The notes below the pieces were generated by a model. It was not told where the DNA came from and did no database searches. It saw nothing but the letters and a program-made list of their open reading frames with translations. Both the position numbers and the translations under genes were made by a program. From contig JAQTMR010000001.1 of the NCBI GenBank assembly GCA_028714255.1, positions 248,001 through 312,000 on the forward strand: a stretch of DNA of 64,000 nt, written 5' to 3'. The stretch's first letter is position 1, and every line of letters begins with the position of its first letter. The stretch comes from Phycisphaerae bacterium (lineage in GTDB: Bacteria > Planctomycetota > Phycisphaerae > Sedimentisphaerales > Anaerobacaceae). Shown here in pieces: positions 34,429-43,991 of the stretch.

Positions 34429-37400
34429 TTAGATATTGCTTTCCATTGCGGCAATCGCCTTATTTTCAGCTTCTTCCCGCAGAATAATGGTCGGTTTAAC
34501 TAATATCAACAAAATCAGATTGTCTTTGACTTTGCTGCGGTTGCTAAACAATCGGCCAAGGAAAGGCACCTTGCTCAATACCGGCACACCGGCTTCAAGT
34601 TCAACGTCGGTGGTTATTTTCTGACCTCCTAAGAGTAATGTCGCTCTATCAGGAACACTGACGCGCGTCTGAACTCTCGATATTTCCGTTTCAGGCAGGG
34701 GTATTACCCAATCCCCGCCAAAAGTGGCGCCAGCTACAGGCAACTGAACCGTATAGAACTGCATACCAAGATAATCCCGCAACTCAGTAACAATATTGAG
34801 CAACACATTCTTTTTGTCCGGAGTAATAATCGGCGTTATATTGAGAAGCGTACCAGAAACAATACTGCCTTCTTCGTAATTTACCGCCCACATTGGGATA
34901 GGAGTATCCTGGCCAATCGTTTCAATATCAACCTCAACGTTGTGCGGATACCGCCTGTATCTTTGAACCCGGAACGAGGCCATCTCTCCGCTTAAAACAG
35001 TAACCTTCGGAGCAGTCAAAGACTTGGCATCTCTATGGGCCTGACTGGCTCTAAGAATTATGCTGACCTCGAGGTCGTTAAGAAGTAAATTGCCAAAACC
35101 TCCTGTGGCATTCAACGCATTAGCTCCTCCAATACCAGAAGGTGGGTTCACAATCGACCCCCAACTGCCTGTAACCCCGGTATCGCCGGGCATAGTAAAC
35201 TGCGAAGAATGCTGATCGACTTCAATCAAGCCGACGTTCCCGCCGACGTTGACATTAAAGTCCATATTCAGGCCAATATCTTCGAGGAAATTCTCACCTA
35301 CCAACAAGAATCGAGCCTCAATGGCAACCTGATGTCCAAGCGCCTTGCGCAATTCTTCGAGCATCTTCCCGATTTTATTATGAATCTCGCGGGTATGATA
35401 GATAATGAGCTTTTTGTTTTCGTAAATTGTAATAGAGCCTTCTCCGCCGGTCTCGAACCAGCTTGTCGGCTCGACGGACTGTTGGATAAGCTGGCGCAAC
35501 TGCTCGGCCCGGAGGGTTGCCTCTTCGAGGAGCTGGTCTCTGTCTATTTCTTCCTCGTCACCCATTTGCTCTGTTCCTGCTTCGCCTGCTGTGCCAGCGG
35601 TGATAGTCCCTCCTGCTTGCGAATAGAAATCAGCTGGCCGGCCAATTAAGTCGGTAACATCATAAACCAGTGTTTCCATCTCGCTCGGAAGTGATTCCGC
35701 TGTTGCTATCGTAATTACTCCGCCTTCAACGATGAAATTGATGTCCGCAAATCCGCCCGAAACCGCTTCCAACAAAAGCCCCAAAGCCTTCCGCAACGGA
35801 ACCGCTGTTATCGGGTCCATATTTATCGGCGTAGTCTGGTCAACGTCGGCATTGTCATATAAATCCCGCCAATTGACAAATATCCTCAATGGCGGGTTCA
35901 CAGAATTTTTCAATGCCTCTATCGCTTCACCAAGGGACATCTCCGGCGTCAACTGCGAAAGGTCCACTACTTCATCGAGCTGCTTATAGACAACCGCATC
36001 AGCGGGGCTGCGCCCTATCGGCTCATCCGGTTTTCGGAAGGGACTTGCGATAATTTCCCTCCAATCCTTGGGATGCGTAAGCTCTTCGGCGTATGGTATC
36101 AGAGCTTCATCGTTACTTATCAGGGTATTGACCCTTTCCTTCTCCGATTCTCGCTGCGCTTCTAATTGCCTTCGGAAGCTAACCATATCCTCCAGTGTCT
36201 GCTTGAGTATCAGAGCCTGGTTGTTTAACGGGTCTATCGCAAGCAGGCTTTCCAATTGTCCGAGAGCCTCGGCGTATCGCTGCTGACTTTGATAAGCAAC
36301 AGCGTTATCCATCAACTCGGCTACTCGCTTGCTCCTGTCAGCCTCCATCTGCGCTCTATACTGTTGCTGTGCTTCGATAGCCTCTGCTTGCTTTTGTTCC
36401 TGAAGCTGCTCGGCCCTGTTATCCTGTTGCTGGTCTATTGTCTCGGCCAATTGCTTCAATTCACTGCTATGCTGCCTGAAAAGGTCCTCTCCGAGGTCAA
36501 GCTGATATTCATTCACAATCCGCTCGGCGGTTTCCACCTCTTGCTTTGCTTTATCAAATTCATCCTTGCTTATGTAATCCTGTACCTTAGCTGCAGCATC
36601 GTTAATAACTGCTTGTGTGTGGCTTCGCCGAACATTTCTTTTGCGGTTAATCTCTTCAATGTAGGTACCTTCTGCTGCCGCCGGCTCAGATGCTTGTACT
36701 TCAGGAACAGCAGCAACCACAGGCTCGACTGGTTCTCCGGCTACCTGCTGCTCGGTAACATCATTAGCCTCGGCTTCGCCATCAATTAATTGCTTTGTAA
36801 TAGATGCGATGGTGGCCCCCAGCTCATCCTCAGGTTGTACCCCAGTCGCAGTTGAAGGCTCGGTTTCACGAGCCAAAATATTATCTATTTTAAGCAGATA
36901 ATCTTCCGCAGTTTCTCCCTGCGGCGCCGTTATTAATTTACTCGCCGCGACTTTAACAAAACCCTCACGGGCTTTTTCGAGCTGGTCATCGCGATAAAAC
37001 TCCACGCTGCTGTTATAGAGCCTGGTAATTTCTCCCTTTTGCTCATCTACCTGAGCATCCAATTTCTCAAGCCCCTTCGCAATCAGCTCCTGCTCCGCTT
37101 CGGTTAAAAACTCACTGCTTTTAATCTCTTCAAGTTTCGTTTTGGCCTTGAGTGACTCTCCCTGCTTAACCAATTCATCAGCCGAGCGAATTGTTTCGAG
37201 GATATACTCTCTTTCAAGTATCCCTGCGTGTGTTTTTTCCAAAAGTGCGGTCAACTGCGATTGCTCGTCAGCAGTTAAATACTCCTGGTAATCCTGCGCA
37301 CGAAGAAACGATTGCTTCGCTGCCTTGAAGTAACCTCTTTTGTATTGTTCTGCACCGACCTGAATCCACCTTTGAGCTACCTGGCGAACTACCTTCTCTT

Positions 37401-37533
37401 TATCGGCACCAGTCTCACTTGACTTGGATGAAGAGACCCCCGAAAGAGCTGTCGTCAGAAGCAAAAGAGATGTCAAAATAACCAACAAGGGCTTTCGACC
37501 AGAAGATTTAATTAGAAACCTTATCTTGTCCAA
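34429..37533 (-). CDS. Secretin (GspD/PilQ-type) with long helical N-terminal domain
   Basis: The 1034-residue product begins with TTG at 37533, nine bases after AGGAGG. A signal segment (about residues 14-34) precedes TPR-like helical repeats (about 45-220), a Glu/Gln-rich linker and a long coiled stretch (about 290-470). An N-domain lies at about 540-640. The C-terminal secretin core (about 780-1010) shows SLTAPKVTVLSGEMASFRV, VSVPDRATLLLGGQK and PVLSKVPFLGRLFSNR. Secretins form outer-membrane rings for type II secretion or type IV pili. No other secretion genes are nearby, so the partner system is elsewhere. This architecture is common in planctomycetes. Confidence 0.9.
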   Translation of the reverse strand: MDKIRFLIKSSGRKPLLVILTSLLLLTTALSGVSSSKSSETGADKEKVVRQVAQRWIQVGAEQYKRGYFKAAKQSFLRAQDYQEYLTADEQSQLTALLEKTHAGILEREYILETIRSADELVKQGESLKAKTKLEEIKSSEFLTEAEQELIAKGLEKLDAQVDEQKGEITRLYNSSVEFYRDDQLEKAREGFVKVAASKLITAPQGETAEDYLLKIDNILARETEPSTATGVQPEDELGATIASITKQLIDGEAEANDVTEQQVAGEPVEPVVAAVPEVQASEPAAAEGTYIEEINRKRNVRRSHTQAVINDAAAKVQDYISKDEFDKAKQEVETAERIVNEYQLDLGEDLFRQHSSELKQLAETIDQQQDNRAEQLQEQKQAEAIEAQQQYRAQMEADRSKRVAELMDNAVAYQSQQRYAEALGQLESLLAIDPLNNQALILKQTLEDMVSFRRQLEAQRESEKERVNTLISNDEALIPYAEELTHPKDWREIIASPFRKPDEPIGRSPADAVVYKQLDEVVDLSQLTPEMSLGEAIEALKNSVNPPLRIFVNWRDLYDNADVDQTTPINMDPITAVPLRKALGLLLEAVSGGFADINFIVEGGVITIATAESLPSEMETLVYDVTDLIGRPADFYSQAGGTITAGTAGEAGTEQMGDEEEIDRDQLLEEATLRAEQLRQLIQQSVEPTSWFETGGEGSITIYENKKLIIYHTREIHNKIGKMLEELRKALGHQVAIEARFLLVGENFLEDIGLNMDFNVNVGGNVGLIEVDQHSSQFTMPGDTGVTGSWGSIVNPPSGIGGANALNATGGFGNLLLNDLEVSIILRASQAHRDAKSLTAPKVTVLSGEMASFRVQRYRRYPHNVEVDIETIGQDTPIPMWAVNYEEGSIVSGTLLNITPIITPDKKNVLLNIVTELRDYLGMQFYTVQLPVAGATFGGDWVIPLPETEISRVQTRVSVPDRATLLLGGQKITTDVELEAGVPVLSKVPFLGRLFSNRSKVKDNLILLILVKPTIILREEAENKAIAAMESNI

Positions 37534-37796
37534 ATCATCATCCTCCTACCAAAAACACCCTCCTTGGCTAAAACCTTTTTTTCGAATTTATCCGCTTGCC
37601 GCGGACGAGCTTAACACAAAATACTTGTAACTGGAACCACCTCTATTTAAGATTGGTCAGACTTACTACAATAGTCAGTTTACTATAGAATATATTTTTT
37701 TGCAAGGGAAAAATCTGGCCACGGACGATTGTCCTATAATATCGAAATTTGGCTCTTTTGCAACAGGAAAACTACGCGGTCAAGCGAGAAAATAGC

Positions 37797-37821
37797 CGGC
37801 TAAAAAACGGGCTTTTAGCCG
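37797..37821. repeat. 9-bp hairpin upstream of tsaB
   Basis: CGGCTAAAA (37797-37805) pairs perfectly with TTTTAGCCG (37813-37821) around a seven-base loop. It is about 70 bases before the chosen tsaB start and within an in-frame extension that I regard as non-coding. The 37534-37889 interval holds nothing else I can name. Confidence 0.45.
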
Positions 37822-37889
37822 CAGTAAAACAACCGGAAAAGAGCCGTTTGGACAAAGCTACCCAAAGTAAGTATAAAGCGAAATACCGT

Positions 37890-38636
37890 ATGAGGCAAAA
37901 ACCTTTAATATTAGCTATCGAAACGTCCGGCAGGACAGGTTCGGTTGCAATAGCGATGGGGGAGCAAATGCTCTGCGAAGTGTGCTTTTCCGGTCCGATG
38001 AGGCACAGCACGGAAATCTTCCCCGCCATTGAGAAACTGCTGAAACGTTTTAGCCGAAAGCCCAAAGAAATCGAGCATATCTATATCTCAATTGGTCCCG
38101 GCAGTTTTACAGGTCTGCGCATAGCGGCAGCTTTAGCAAAAACAATGCATCTGGCAAACGCTGTTAAAATCATCTCGGTCGATACTTTGGACGTAATAGC
38201 CGAAAATGCAACTGATTATATAAAAGAAGAAAAAGTCAAACCCGTGGCTTCGCCCCGAGGCGAGGACCTAACCCAAATCGCCACAATACTCGATGCCAAA
38301 CGCGGTCAATTCTTTATCGCAACATACCAAAACAAACAAGGCCGGTGGGAAAAATCAACTCCCGATTGCTTAATGACAGCTCCGCAATTTCTCGAAGACT
38401 TCGCCGGTGATTCTCGACCTGTTTGGCTGCTCGGTGAAGGTCTGGTATATTACAAGGATAAATTCAAAACCGATGTCACTCGCTTCTTGAATGAGCGGTA
38501 TTGGAACCCGCGAGCCGAAAAGGTTTATACGCTCGGCTGGCAAAAAGCCCTTGCAGGCCAATTTGCCGAGGCCTTAACATTACAGCCTGCCTATTTTTGC
38601 AGGCCCGATATTAAAGAAAAACGGGACGCAAAATAA
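37890..38636 (+). CDS. tsaB: tRNA threonylcarbamoyladenosine biosynthesis protein TsaB
   Basis: I start at ATG 37890, giving 248 residues, because the family opens directly with the first beta strand (here PLILAIETSGRTGSVAI). The frame is open upstream to 37749, but those 47 residues look non-conserved and contain a hairpin. The family motif SIGPGSFTGLRIAAALAKTM is present. TsaB is an inactive Kae1-like protein that forms a complex with TsaD and TsaE to make t6A37 in tRNAs reading ANN codons. The partners are not in the window. It is an essential housekeeping gene. Confidence 0.92.
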   Translation: MRQKPLILAIETSGRTGSVAIAMGEQMLCEVCFSGPMRHSTEIFPAIEKLLKRFSRKPKEIEHIYISIGPGSFTGLRIAAALAKTMHLANAVKIISVDTLDVIAENATDYIKEEKVKPVASPRGEDLTQIATILDAKRGQFFIATYQNKQGRWEKSTPDCLMTAPQFLEDFAGDSRPVWLLGEGLVYYKDKFKTDVTRFLNERYWNPRAEKVYTLGWQKALAGQFAEALTLQPAYFCRPDIKEKRDAK

Positions 38637-38890
38637 AAATCAGGAGCCATGTTAACTTCTATCAAATTAAGCAATTAACGCACCATTGCCCTGCCCTGTT
38701 TCGCCTGTCGGCTGCATTGAGGCAAAAATTTGGTCCGTCTTATAATAACCAAGCTAAATACAGGCTCCGTGGATGAACATCCGGATAGTAAATTTTAGCA
38801 AGAAAGGCTGTTAAATCTGTTAACGGCTTTTAACTAAAAGAGTTACGAATTTTTATAAATTTATCGAAATCGACCGAAGACGGACGTATT
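38637..38890. other. Non-coding stretch after tsaB
   Basis: No gene, RNA or clear repeat was seen here. The promoter and structured leader of the LamG protein gene follow downstream. Confidence 0.4.
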
Positions 38891-38894
38891 TTCC

Positions 38895-38923
38895 TTGACA
38901 TAGACGCAACCAATTGTTATAAA
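38895..38923 (+). promoter_or_regulatory. Promoter of the LamG/dockerin gene
   Basis: A perfect TTGACA (38895-38900) is followed after 17 bases by TATAAA (38918-38923). The predicted start, near 38930, leaves an unusually long leader of about 260 bases before ATG 39190. Confidence 0.65.
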
Positions 38924-38987
38924 AAAGTTAGTGAAATTTGCGAGATTTTATCGGTTTATCGCTTTTGTGGTTTTTTGGCGAATATTG

Positions 38988-39148
38988 AACAAGCACAGTG
39001 TTTTGTGAAGGTTTTTATTGCTTGTTTTGTTAAAGGTTGTTTGAGGCAAACGCCGAGTAAAGTGAATGGTTTACCGCCCACCACACGAGGAAAGTGTAGG
39101 GTTTTTGCGTTTGTCGAAAACAACGGGCGTTTTGGCGCGTAGCCAAAA
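38988..39148 (+). ncRNA. Candidate structured 5' leader RNA
   Basis: Several perfect stems lie in order in the leader. The first is AACAAGC/GCTTGTT (38988-38994 with 39020-39026), with CACA/TGTG inside. Next, CAAACGC/GCGTTTG (39047-39053 with 39107-39113) encloses two hairpins, GTAAA/TTTAC (39057-39061 with 39070-39074) and ACAC/GTGT (39083-39086 with 39094-39097), making a three-way junction. Last is TTTTGGC/GCCAAAA (39130-39136 with 39142-39148). No known riboswitch consensus was recognised. The helices are short, so the fold is tentative. Confidence 0.4.
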
Positions 39149-39189
39149 GAACAATTTTGAAGGGTTTTGTTTTTGAAGGAGGAACATTT

Positions 39190-42147
39190 ATGTCTAAAAA
39201 ATTTCTATTTTCTTTTGCCTTGGTGGTGATTCTGGCAGCCAATAGTTATGGCGTCGACCCCTACGTGATAGGCGACTGGGAAGGCAGCTATGACAATTGG
39301 GAAATCAACGAGGTTAATGCCACAATAGATTACAACTCGAACGCAGCTACCTTGACCCTGGGCAGCCAATGCCTTAAGGTCGATGTGAATGCCGGTTGGA
39401 ATTTACTTATGGGATACGACCTTCTGGCAGACGGAAATGACACCAACGCGTTCAAGGAAAACAAGGTGTTCATGATAGACGTTACGCGTCGGCTTGATTG
39501 CAACTTCCCCGAGTGGTGCGGTGAAACAGCCGGCGGCACCTGCGGTGACCCACCAGCGGGCGCATATAGCCAGCTCTTTGTGGTTGTCCAGGCAGATGAC
39601 GGCAACGGGTTGCAGTGGCGACAGTTGTATGAGAATGGACAGTGGGCGTATGGAAAAGTGTATGAAGCACATCCAGAGCGTAACAATATTCAGACCACCT
39701 TTACCTACGACTATAACGCTGTTCTCGGAGGTATCAACCTTAACACCCTCACCACTTTGAATGTTTTCCTCATCACAAACTGGAACAACTATTCCACTGG
39801 CAAAGGGGTTTACTATCTTGACAATGCACGACTGGCCACCCCTGCACCCGCCACACTGTTAGGCGACTTCGAAGATTCAGGTTTGGACGGATGGGTAATC
39901 GCCGCGGGCGTTAGCGGGCTTACAATATCCAGCGACAGCACTGGCGCTACGCTGCACAACAAGGCTCTCAAACTCGTTGCGCCAATAGGCTGGACGAATG
40001 GTGTCATGCTCGACCTGAAGGCCAAAAATCTTGTTGACACCTTCAAGAGAGGGCAGATGATATCGGCAGACATTACCAGGCTGGATGCAGACTGGACGGA
40101 AAAACCTGGTACAATAGGAGGCTGGACTAACGGGCTACGCCTGATTATCAACGCAAACGCGTTAGCTGGCGGCGACTTCTGGCAGACTACGACATCCTCA
40201 AGTACAATTTGGCCGGCACCAGCTGACTTTTACGTGACTGACATAAACCTGCCGATAAAATGCTACTTTGCCTACACTCCGTACCTCCAGTATATCGACT
40301 TTAACAACCTCGAATATCTCAAGATTAACTTCTGCACAAACAGCGGTAACTGCTGGGACGGTGGCGGAATTTTCTACCTTGACAATGTACAACTACATTC
40401 AGAGCCGGCTTACACCGCCTCTAATCCGAAACCGCCTCACACAAATGGGGATGTACCGCTGAATCAGGCACTGGGCTGGACTGCGGGATTGCTTGCCCTC
40501 GGCGGACACGATGTGTATTTCGGCACCAGCGAAGCTAACGTGATAGATGCCAACCACACCGCCCCTGAATTCAAAGGCAACCAGACCGGCACCACTTACG
40601 ACCCCATCGGACTTCTCGTTCCGGACATAAATTACTACTGGCGTATCGACGAGGTCAATGACAACGACGTCAACGTCTGGAAAGGTGAGGTATGGCGGTT
40701 CAAGACGGGCAGGGGTATTGTTATAGAAGATTTTGACTCGTATGCGAGCACCACTGCCCTGCGGACTGTATGGGAGATTAATTATGAAAGCGGTCCCACT
40801 AATACCGTCGAAACAGCAAAGATTCACTCTGGTCAATCGATGAAGTATCTATACGAAGATATAGCTTACTACAACTACTTCTCAGAGATTGACGTGAATG
40901 TTCTTAGTCTGCCGAGCGGAATCGGAACAGACTGGACCATCGGCGGAGCCAAGTCGCTGGCGCTGTACTTCTATGGCTTGGGAGACAATGACCCCAACGA
41001 GCCGATGTATGTAAGGCTATACGATGCCGACAGCAATGCGACGGTAACATACGGCTACTATGCTGACGAAGACACCAATGCTCTGAAAGAGCCATGGTGG
41101 CACCAGTGGAATATCGACCTCGCAGATTTCGTTGATGTGAACCAGAAGAATATCAAAAAGATGACCATCGGCTTCGGCGACAAAACCGGACCGGAGATAG
41201 ATGATATTGTTTACTTTGACGATATCCGGCTGTATGCACCAAAATGCGTTTCTGCAAGGACTACAGCAGATGTCAACGGCGATTGTAAGGTTAATTATAT
41301 TGACCTTGGAATACTGACAGATTACTGGCTGGCTGATGTATCGCTAACAGCCCCAAGCGACACCGGTCTTGTCGGCATGTGGAAGCTTGATGGCGATGCC
41401 TGCGACACTGGTCTTCTTCCGGCCAACAACGGCGTCCTCGCTGGTACCGCCAGTAAGACGCCGGACTGGGTATCAGGCCGTCATGCGGATTCGAACGGAT
41501 GGGCATTGGAGTTCAAGGATGTCGACGCTGACCGCGTTAATTGCGGCAACGATACGAGCCTGAATCTTACAACGGCAGCTACAGTCGCAGCGTGGATTAA
41601 AACTTACGACTGCGGCAACGGCAACACAAACACTTACGTGTCAAAAGGACACTATACAGATGTTCCTATAGTCAAAGGTGGCGCGTATGGGCTATGGCAC
41701 AATGCCAGTAACAACATAGAATTTTTCGTCTATGCCGGTACAGATACAACTACTCCGCATTCGGCGACTTATCCTGTGGATGGTTCATTTAATGATGTTG
41801 GCGATGTCAATAAAGTCTGGCACCATGTGGCTGGAACCTACGATGGCAGTAGCGTCAAGCTATACGTCGATGGTTTATTGAAGGACATTACCCCCTGTAC
41901 AGGAAACATAAAGACCAACAGCAAGAGGCTGCTCTTCGCAGCAAGCGAGACAGGCTCTTCCACGCAGCAGGAATTCTATTACGATGGTAGAATAGATGAG
42001 GTTCGGATTTACAACAGGGCACTGACACCGGCAGAGATAATGAATCTCTCCGAGAAGCATGTTGACCTGAATAGGGATGAAATAGTTGACTTCCTTGACT
42101 TTGCATCCTTTGCGGCCAAGTGGCTCGGTGAGGACTTCTGGCCGTAA
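39190..42147 (+). CDS. Secreted LamG-domain protein with split dockerin motif
   Basis: I start at ATG 39190, seven bases after AGGAGG; a TTG at 39157 is an in-frame alternative. The 985-residue product has a signal peptide (about residues 1-20). Two related beta-sandwich domains follow (about 25-215 and 220-405), each with a DNARL or DNVQL strand, then an Ig-like module (YWRIDEVNDNDVN) and a further sandwich. The first dockerin half is at about 688-710 (DVNGDCKVNYIDLGILTDYWL), then a LamG/concanavalin-like domain (about 715-945; WHHVAGTYDGSSVKLYVDG). The second dockerin half closes the protein (DLNRDEIVDFLDFASFAAKWL). It is probably a surface glycan-binding protein. Confidence 0.85.
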   Translation: MSKKFLFSFALVVILAANSYGVDPYVIGDWEGSYDNWEINEVNATIDYNSNAATLTLGSQCLKVDVNAGWNLLMGYDLLADGNDTNAFKENKVFMIDVTRRLDCNFPEWCGETAGGTCGDPPAGAYSQLFVVVQADDGNGLQWRQLYENGQWAYGKVYEAHPERNNIQTTFTYDYNAVLGGINLNTLTTLNVFLITNWNNYSTGKGVYYLDNARLATPAPATLLGDFEDSGLDGWVIAAGVSGLTISSDSTGATLHNKALKLVAPIGWTNGVMLDLKAKNLVDTFKRGQMISADITRLDADWTEKPGTIGGWTNGLRLIINANALAGGDFWQTTTSSSTIWPAPADFYVTDINLPIKCYFAYTPYLQYIDFNNLEYLKINFCTNSGNCWDGGGIFYLDNVQLHSEPAYTASNPKPPHTNGDVPLNQALGWTAGLLALGGHDVYFGTSEANVIDANHTAPEFKGNQTGTTYDPIGLLVPDINYYWRIDEVNDNDVNVWKGEVWRFKTGRGIVIEDFDSYASTTALRTVWEINYESGPTNTVETAKIHSGQSMKYLYEDIAYYNYFSEIDVNVLSLPSGIGTDWTIGGAKSLALYFYGLGDNDPNEPMYVRLYDADSNATVTYGYYADEDTNALKEPWWHQWNIDLADFVDVNQKNIKKMTIGFGDKTGPEIDDIVYFDDIRLYAPKCVSARTTADVNGDCKVNYIDLGILTDYWLADVSLTAPSDTGLVGMWKLDGDACDTGLLPANNGVLAGTASKTPDWVSGRHADSNGWALEFKDVDADRVNCGNDTSLNLTTAATVAAWIKTYDCGNGNTNTYVSKGHYTDVPIVKGGAYGLWHNASNNIEFFVYAGTDTTTPHSATYPVDGSFNDVGDVNKVWHHVAGTYDGSSVKLYVDGLLKDITPCTGNIKTNSKRLLFAASETGSSTQQEFYYDGRIDEVRIYNRALTPAEIMNLSEKHVDLNRDEIVDFLDFASFAAKWLGEDFWP

Positions 42148-42191
42148 TCAACTGTTGATGGCTAACAAAGCCAATTGAGTTTGCACCAATT

Positions 42192-42227
42192 CGGGGCCTA
42201 TACTGAGTTAAATCGGTATAGGCCCCG
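42192..42227. terminator. Strong bidirectional terminator
   Basis: A perfect stem of about 12 bp (CGGGGCCTATAC with GTATAGGCCCCG) has a 12-base loop and is followed by GTTGTTTTT. It ends the LamG gene and can also serve the convergent minus-strand gene. Confidence 0.9.
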
Positions 42228-42269
42228 GTTGTTTTTATATAGTTCGTATAGCGGAGAAAGGAATGTTAT

Positions 42270-43643
42270 TTATTGGGGTTTACGCAAGCGGATACGCAGG
42301 CCAAAATCCTGCGGACCACTCTCATCGGCCTGACGCATTGTAGAGCCGCCGTCATCCAGCCGATTAGCACCCACACTGTACACAGCATAAGTTTCTTCGT
42401 CACGGCTGAATAGCAGCTTCTTACCTGTAAACGGGTCCAAGGGCAGCGAATCGATATAAGCCGGACAAAGGTCTTCTAAAGCAATCGGCAGCTCGCCGTG
42501 CTGACGTTGGTATCGTTCGACAGCGATGGCCAAAATACTGCAGCGTACAAGAGCAACGGTCTCCGCAGTCAAACGAATAAATACGGCTCCGCTCGAAAGC
42601 AGTTCTCCCGGTTTTCTCGCCGGAAGCGGCAAATTAGCAACTGTGTCATCCAAAGGCCCCGGCCAGGGACGCTGCGCTACAGCTATCAACTCGGCCATAT
42701 CGCGAAGATACTGAGCCGATTTTCGTCTTACCCGCAGACGCCCCCAACGGGAAGACGGCAAAGAAAATTGCTCCGGCAAATCCGCAACTTTATCCTGTAA
42801 AAATCGGGACGCGATATTATCAGGTATCAAATTCTTTGCCCTTTCCAACTGGTAAACTCGTTCGGCGAAAAACATTCTTTCCAGCGAATTTGCGGGCATT
42901 GTCTGCGAAAGCGCTTCCTGAAGCCTGGCCAGCGATTTCTCCGACGGATGAGCATGTTCCAGCAGCAGATGAATATCCTCGCAGGCATAGGCTACAAATA
43001 CCGCCTTGGCTGTGTGCAATATCATAGTCGGACAGGAGTCAAGGATACGCGTCATTTTCAGCATGGTTATCGCCGAATCTACTGCGGCATCATCTTCGCC
43101 CTGCATGACAAGGTGCAACGTCCGCAGAGATAACAAAAAAGCCGCTGTCTGGGCGCAGTTCAAACTGGTTCTGCAAACCTTCATTCCCTGTTCAATGCCA
43201 ATGTCAAATCGCGACAGAGGCAAAGCACCGGCTTTGTCAAACTTTTCCAGCACCGGCTGCAATGTAGCCAGGCTCTGAGCTACTTTTTCCTTTATTTCGC
43301 CGGGAAATTGGTTTGCCGGCAGAGAGATTATACTCTTCCGATAGAAAGTATTAACTTTGCTCAAATTTCCCAGGTCACCCCGAAGCAGGTTGAACAACCC
43401 CTCCTCATAATAAGCGGCGGCATCTTCCCCCTCGCTGCTCTGATTAAAGCCGGCCTGCAAATCGAGAAATGTTATAGGCTCACCTGCCTGACTAATTTTG
43501 ATAATCTCATCGCCTAATTGCTTTTCCGCCAGATAATCTGCCAGTATCAAAAAGGTCAGCAGTGCCATAACAATCAGCACCATCGCAAGCAATGCACGCC
43601 GCCACCACGATAATGGTTCTTTTTTATTTGCCGTGTTATTCAT
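42270..43643 (-). CDS. Membrane protein of unknown function with GspG-like C-terminal segment
   Basis: The 457-residue product has one N-terminal transmembrane helix (about residues 15-36) and a long helical soluble domain. Its C-terminal part (about 375-440) has the pattern AIAVERYQRQHGELPIALEDL...YIDSLPLDPFTGKKL...YAVYSVGANRLDDGG. It resembles the end of type II secretion pseudopilins and is common in planctomycete proteins of unknown role. No enzyme motif was seen. It is likely inner-membrane anchored with the soluble part outside. It is monocistronic and convergent with the LamG gene. Confidence 0.75.
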   Translation of the reverse strand: MNNTANKKEPLSWWRRALLAMVLIVMALLTFLILADYLAEKQLGDEIIKISQAGEPITFLDLQAGFNQSSEGEDAAAYYEEGLFNLLRGDLGNLSKVNTFYRKSIISLPANQFPGEIKEKVAQSLATLQPVLEKFDKAGALPLSRFDIGIEQGMKVCRTSLNCAQTAAFLLSLRTLHLVMQGEDDAAVDSAITMLKMTRILDSCPTMILHTAKAVFVAYACEDIHLLLEHAHPSEKSLARLQEALSQTMPANSLERMFFAERVYQLERAKNLIPDNIASRFLQDKVADLPEQFSLPSSRWGRLRVRRKSAQYLRDMAELIAVAQRPWPGPLDDTVANLPLPARKPGELLSSGAVFIRLTAETVALVRCSILAIAVERYQRQHGELPIALEDLCPAYIDSLPLDPFTGKKLLFSRDEETYAVYSVGANRLDDGGSTMRQADESGPQDFGLRIRLRKPQ

Positions 43644-43703
43644 AAAAGGGCTTCCAGTAAACGAACGATTTATTTTATTATACCACTTTTGTTGAGGGTT
43701 AAA

Positions 43704-43829
43704 ATGTTTTCTGCATATTTGATTTTGCCGTTAGCCGGCATTTTTTTGTTTTTTGCACCATATAAGGCCTATTTTTGCCACGAATTCGCTTGTTTTTTCG
43801 CTTTTTATGGGGTATTTTCCTTTATTTAG
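43704..43829 (+). CDS. Possible 41-residue hydrophobic small protein
   Basis: ATG 43704 follows GAGGG by five bases and the frame ends at TAG 43827-43829. The peptide starts MFSAYLILPLAGIFLFFAPY and is almost wholly hydrophobic. A TGCCG/CGGCA hairpin followed by seven T bases lies inside it (43727-43747), which argues that the stretch may be a terminator or leader rather than a gene. Low confidence. Confidence 0.2.
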   Translation: MFSAYLILPLAGIFLFFAPYKAYFCHEFACFFAFYGVFSFI

Positions 43830-43843
43830 AGGCTTAAGAAGCG

Positions 43844-43860
43844 TATAATATAGTTATAAT
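43844..43860 (+). promoter_or_regulatory. Two -10-like TATAAT boxes upstream of the RCC1 gene leader
   Basis: TATAAT occurs at 43844-43849 and again at 43855-43860, about 40-50 bases before a leader ORF with a strong ribosome site. No good -35 box is present at the expected distance. Confidence 0.35.
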
Positions 43861-43897
43861 CTTTCACCGCTTGCAAAAGCATCGAAAGGAGGAAAAA

Positions 43898-43984
43898 ATG
43901 CATCTCTCTTTATTTGAGTTTGTACGGTTTCTTCCTCTTATTGGTGCGACAATCAGCCGTGATGTCGTGTTGACAGATTTTTGA
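43898..43984 (+). CDS. Possible 28-residue leader peptide upstream of the RCC1-repeat gene
   Basis: ATG 43898 follows AAAGGAGGAAAA, the best ribosome site in the area. The frame (MHLSLFEFVRFLPLIGATIS and eight more residues) ends at TGA 43982-43984. The next start, ATG 43992, is only seven bases away and has GGAG touching the ATG, too close for efficient independent initiation. Translation of the second gene may therefore depend on the first. The peptide has no known family. Confidence 0.45.
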   Translation: MHLSLFEFVRFLPLIGATISRDVVLTDF

Positions 43985-43991
43985 GGCGGAG

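Noticed and set aside
37749-37889. N-terminal extension of TsaB
   Set aside because: The family starts at the strand encoded from 37890; the extension carries a strong hairpin and no conserved residues.
38930-39189. Known riboswitch (c-di-GMP, cobalamin, SAM or glycine) in the LamG leader
   Set aside because: None of the conserved core motifs of these classes could be found.
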